NCBI GenBank assembly: GCA_013695925.1 | Contig: JACCZO010000009.1 | Coordinates: 1-9,598 of the forward strand | DNA length: 9,598 nucleotides | Origin: Chthoniobacterales bacterium | GTDB lineage: Bacteria > Verrucomicrobiota > Verrucomicrobiia > Chthoniobacterales > UBA10450 | Direction of reading: 5' to 3' | Notes under the pieces: generated by a model | Database searches by the model: none | What the model saw: the letters and a program-made list of their open reading frames with translations, nothing else | What the model was told of the DNA's origin: nothing | Position numbers and translations under genes: made by a program | Part shown: piece after piece, positions 7,335 through 9,598 of the stretch | Position numbering within the stretch: the first letter of the stretch is position 1 | Layout: each line of letters opens with the position of its first letter

Positions 7335-9092
7335 ATGCGGCGAGAGCGAGCAGTGGTATTTTCGGGCAATAGACATACCCAGGTCGAACATTGCATCGAA
7401 AGGATCTTGGAGTTCTTTGGGTTGGCCTGGACGTCTTGGCGGACGCAAGAATTCGTCGACTATCCTCTTGGCGAGGAGACAAGATCGGAGCAACTTCGCC
7501 TTTTTCTGTCGATCGAAAGCTTTGGCGATTTAGTAGAAATTATGAGCTCGTCGGCGGATGCGAGGTCGCTATGGCGCGAGCATGTTCATTCCGCATTTGT
7601 CTACGGTTCGAATGATCCAGCGATGTTGAGACACATCGTCAGTAAAGTCACAAAAGGTCGTGCAAATCTGGCAGAGGAACCCAACCTTGCTTGTGAATTT
7701 TCCGTCTCAGATCGATGGAATGAATTTTGCGGCCCGATGTCGGGGCTGACGGTCTCTGCAAAGCAGGCCGCGCCAGTATTGACTGGCATCGACACGTCGC
7801 TTCGAATGACGCGCCTGATTTCCAATGCGGAAGGATCGGTTTTCATGAAAATGGAGCACGAAGGCGTCCCATTCTTCTTGAGTACGGCCAACTCGCTGGT
7901 GGATCTAGACTCGAGCATCACCACTCACCAGTTTGATCTTCGGGAGCACTTCCTCTCTGCCGTTCCCATTATCATGTATGTCAGATGGGCGTTTCCGGAG
8001 TCTTCTTGTAAACAGTTGGAGTGCAGTGCCTGTCTGATAATCGACGACCCGCCGCTCAAGGTTTCTTACGGATTTCTCAATCTCCGAAAGCTTTCCGATG
8101 TGGCGCTACGGCATAATTTCTCGGCCAGCATTGCCTTTATTCCGTGGAACTGGAGCCGGAGCACCAGAAAAGTAATCGATCTGTTCAAACAGTATCCTAA
8201 GAGGCTGTCGCTCTCGGTCCACGGTTGCGATCACACGACGAGCGAGTTTGGAACCCGAGATAAGTCAACTCTGGTTCGGAAAGTGAAAAAAGCGATCTCG
8301 CGGATGCAATCGCACGAGGAGAAGAACGGACTTCCCTACGACCGGATCATGGTATTTCCACAAGGAGTGTTTTCTGAAAACGCGCTCCAGGTGCTGAAGG
8401 AACAGAACTTCGTTGCGGCAGTAAATACAAGCGTGAGAAGCACCGATCCGGAGCCTCGGAAGATCACGCTGGCATCGTGTTGGGATGTCGCTCTGATGGA
8501 TTATGGAGACTTTCCTCTCCTGACGAGACGCTATCCCTCTGAAGGAATCGAAAACTTCGCTTTCGACATTCTCCTGGGGAAACCGTGTCTCGTGGTGATT
8601 CATCACGATTTCTGCCGCGACAATTACGCGCACCTCACGAAGTTCATCGATCAACTCAACGGACTTCCTTGCACGCTTTCATGGCGTAGCCTCGGTGAGG
8701 TGGTCCGGCGAAGTTTCCGGCAACGGACCCTGCCATCCGGGACGATTGCGGTCGAGATGTACGGCGGCGAACTACGACTCAGTAACACCTTCTCCGCGAC
8801 GCAAAACTTCAGCATCAGACGGCGCGAGCGGGACTCGAACGCCGTAAAAGAGGTGGTTTCTGACTCGGGAATCGTGGATTGGAGTCACGCGGATGGTTAC
8901 ATCACGTTCTCGCTCGAGCTAAACCCGAAAGAGAGCGCCCTGATTCGAATTACCTACCGTGAAACGGTGTCTCCTGCGCCAGAAGACGAAACGGCGCTTT
9001 ATAGGCTCAAGACCGCCGCCCGGCGTCATCTGTGCGAGGCACGCGACAACTATCTTCAGCCCGCGCTCAACGTCCTCGGTGTTCTGCGGTAG
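7335..9092 (+). CDS. Divergent polysaccharide-deacetylase-like (NodB/CE4 fold) protein with an extra N-terminal region
   Basis: 585 residues from the ATG at 7335 (613 from the alternative ATG at 7251). The C-terminal half has, in order, the landmarks of a NodB/CE4 deacetylase: strand-DD at CLIIDDPPL (D237, D238; motif 1), an HxxxH metal pair in SVHGCDH (H296, H300; motif 2), FPQG (341-344) followed by a LKEQNFVAAV helix-strand (motif 3/4 area), and VVIHHDF (H423, H424; motif 5 area). The Asp-His-His set for a divalent metal is therefore intact. About 230 residues precede it and match nothing I recognise; they start with a VVFSG strand and look alpha/beta, then beta-rich. A further C-terminal tail of about 130 residues is beta-rich, then helical. 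No signal peptide is seen, unusual for enzymes acting on exported polymer, so a lipid-linked or soluble precursor could be the substrate. A non-deacetylase hydrolase of the same fold is possible. Confidence 0.82.
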   Translation: MRRERAVVFSGNRHTQVEHCIERILEFFGLAWTSWRTQEFVDYPLGEETRSEQLRLFLSIESFGDLVEIMSSSADARSLWREHVHSAFVYGSNDPAMLRHIVSKVTKGRANLAEEPNLACEFSVSDRWNEFCGPMSGLTVSAKQAAPVLTGIDTSLRMTRLISNAEGSVFMKMEHEGVPFFLSTANSLVDLDSSITTHQFDLREHFLSAVPIIMYVRWAFPESSCKQLECSACLIIDDPPLKVSYGFLNLRKLSDVALRHNFSASIAFIPWNWSRSTRKVIDLFKQYPKRLSLSVHGCDHTTSEFGTRDKSTLVRKVKKAISRMQSHEEKNGLPYDRIMVFPQGVFSENALQVLKEQNFVAAVNTSVRSTDPEPRKITLASCWDVALMDYGDFPLLTRRYPSEGIENFAFDILLGKPCLVVIHHDFCRDNYAHLTKFIDQLNGLPCTLSWRSLGEVVRRSFRQRTLPSGTIAVEMYGGELRLSNTFSATQNFSIRRRERDSNAVKEVVSDSGIVDWSHADGYITFSLELNPKESALIRITYRETVSPAPEDETALYRLKTAARRHLCEARDNYLQPALNVLGVLR

Positions 9093-9109
9093 GGAAAGAA
9101 TAGAACTGT

Positions 9110-9113
9110 GAGG
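9110..9113 (+). promoter_or_regulatory. Ribosome binding site of the SanA/YdcF-like gene
   Basis: GAGG lies 6 bases before the ATG at 9120 in the 27-base gap after the deacetylase-like gene. It supports that start over the in-frame ATG at 9171, which has no good site. Confidence 0.6.
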
Positions 9114-9119
9114 TCCAGC

Positions 9120-9598
9120 ATGTCCAAGCCTAACAGGGTCGTCGGCTTAGAAGAGCGCGACGGTAGCGAGATGAGCGGTCGAAGCGAGCCTCAGTCAGAG
9201 CGCCGTTTTCTCGGATTATTTGTCCGGCGCAGTGAGTGGTTCCTCTCTTTCAGAGGATGGATCGCTCTTATTGTTGTCGCCGCTGGGCTCTTCGGGACAC
9301 TCTTTCTGGGTGTGCATCCATTCCTTGCGATCACTGAGAGGACACAGACTCCTTATCTGGTCGTGGAAGGGTGGATTCCAAACTATGCGCTGGAAGAAAG
9401 CATCGCTGAGTTCAGGTCGAAGCCTTACCGGAAGATGTTTACCGTCGGCGCCGATATCCTTAATGGGGTCCATGTCGATCCCGGTGACAATCATGCCGAC
9501 TATACCGCGAAACGCCTCGCCTGGCTGGGAATGAAGCCCTCGCTGGTGCAGGCGGTTTCCTCGGGCGCTCATTACCGCGATCGCACTTACTCTTCCGC
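9120..9598 (+). CDS. Single-pass membrane protein with DUF218 (SanA/ElyC/YdcF-like) domain, 3'-truncated
   Basis: The frame is open from the ATG at 9120 to the right edge: 159 complete codons and no stop. A polar, charged N-terminus of about 45 residues is followed by one clear membrane helix at about 46-65 (GWIALIVVAAGLFGTLFLGV). The following domain would be periplasmic by the positive-inside rule, since R28, R29, R36, R37 and R45 precede the helix. It begins with a YLVVEGWIP strand (79-87), then ALEESIAEF, a VGADIL strand-turn, a helix with YTAKRLAWLG and DRTYSS at 154-159. This order fits the DUF218 fold of SanA, ElyC and YdcF, which often sits in envelope and exopolysaccharide loci. Its biochemical role is not established; links to envelope integrity or undecaprenyl-linked intermediates are known for ElyC. 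The missing C-terminal part prevents checking the rest of the domain. Confidence 0.72.
   Translation, partial: MSKPNRVVGLEERDGSEMSGRSEPQSERRFLGLFVRRSEWFLSFRGWIALIVVAAGLFGTLFLGVHPFLAITERTQTPYLVVEGWIPNYALEESIAEFRSKPYRKMFTVGADILNGVHVDPGDNHADYTAKRLAWLGMKPSLVQAVSSGAHYRDRTYSS

Noticed and set aside
9216..9572. Antisense open frame, and a second + frame at 9220-9534, at the right end
   Set aside because: Both overlap the frame starting at 9120, which has a ribosome binding site, a clear membrane helix and DUF218-like motifs; neither alternative shows any.
1..9598. tRNA or rRNA genes, CRISPR array, transposase, integrase, phage or toxin-antitoxin genes
   Set aside because: Looked for and not seen; nearly the whole window is occupied by the seven co-directional genes.

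Overview
The window looks like an interior segment of a bacterial exopolysaccharide or surface-glycan biosynthesis locus. Six complete or near-complete genes plus one 3'-truncated gene all lie on the + strand with small gaps or overlaps, consistent with one transcription unit. GC is in the mid-50s by eye and genes start with clear GGAGG-type ribosome binding sites. The gene types (MDR-Gfo/Idh fusion, WbpP-type epimerase, secreted beta-helix protein, SanA/YdcF-like membrane protein) suggest a Gram-negative, possibly an environmental Acidobacteriota or Verrucomicrobiota member. That taxonomic guess is weak because no marker gene is present.

Layout from left to right: (1) 1-1890, the 3' part of a fused zinc-alcohol-dehydrogenase-like (MDR) and Gfo/Idh/MocA oxidoreductase, open at the left edge; (2) 1944-3926, a secreted right-handed parallel beta-helix protein; (3) 3998-5065, a WbpP-type UDP-N-acetylglucosamine C4-epimerase, the best-supported functional call; (4) 5049-6356, an alpha/alpha-toroid (six-hairpin-like) protein of unknown function overlapping the epimerase by 17 bases; (5) 6437-7276, a class I SAM-dependent methyltransferase; (6) 7335-9092, a divergent polysaccharide-deacetylase-like (NodB/CE4 fold) protein with about 230 unexplained N-terminal residues; (7) 9120-9598, the start of a single-pass membrane protein with a DUF218/SanA/YdcF-like domain, running off the right edge.

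How they may work together (inference): the epimerase would supply a GalNAc- or GalNAcA-type nucleotide sugar; the fused oxidoreductase, methyltransferase and deacetylase-like protein would tailor a sugar or glycan intermediate; the exported beta-helix protein would bind, cleave or epimerise the finished polymer; the SanA/YdcF-like protein would act at the inner membrane. No glycosyltransferase, flippase, polymerase or exporter is visible, so the polymer-building part must lie outside the window. No tRNA, rRNA, CRISPR array, insertion sequence or phage gene was seen, and no gap between genes exceeds 80 bases.
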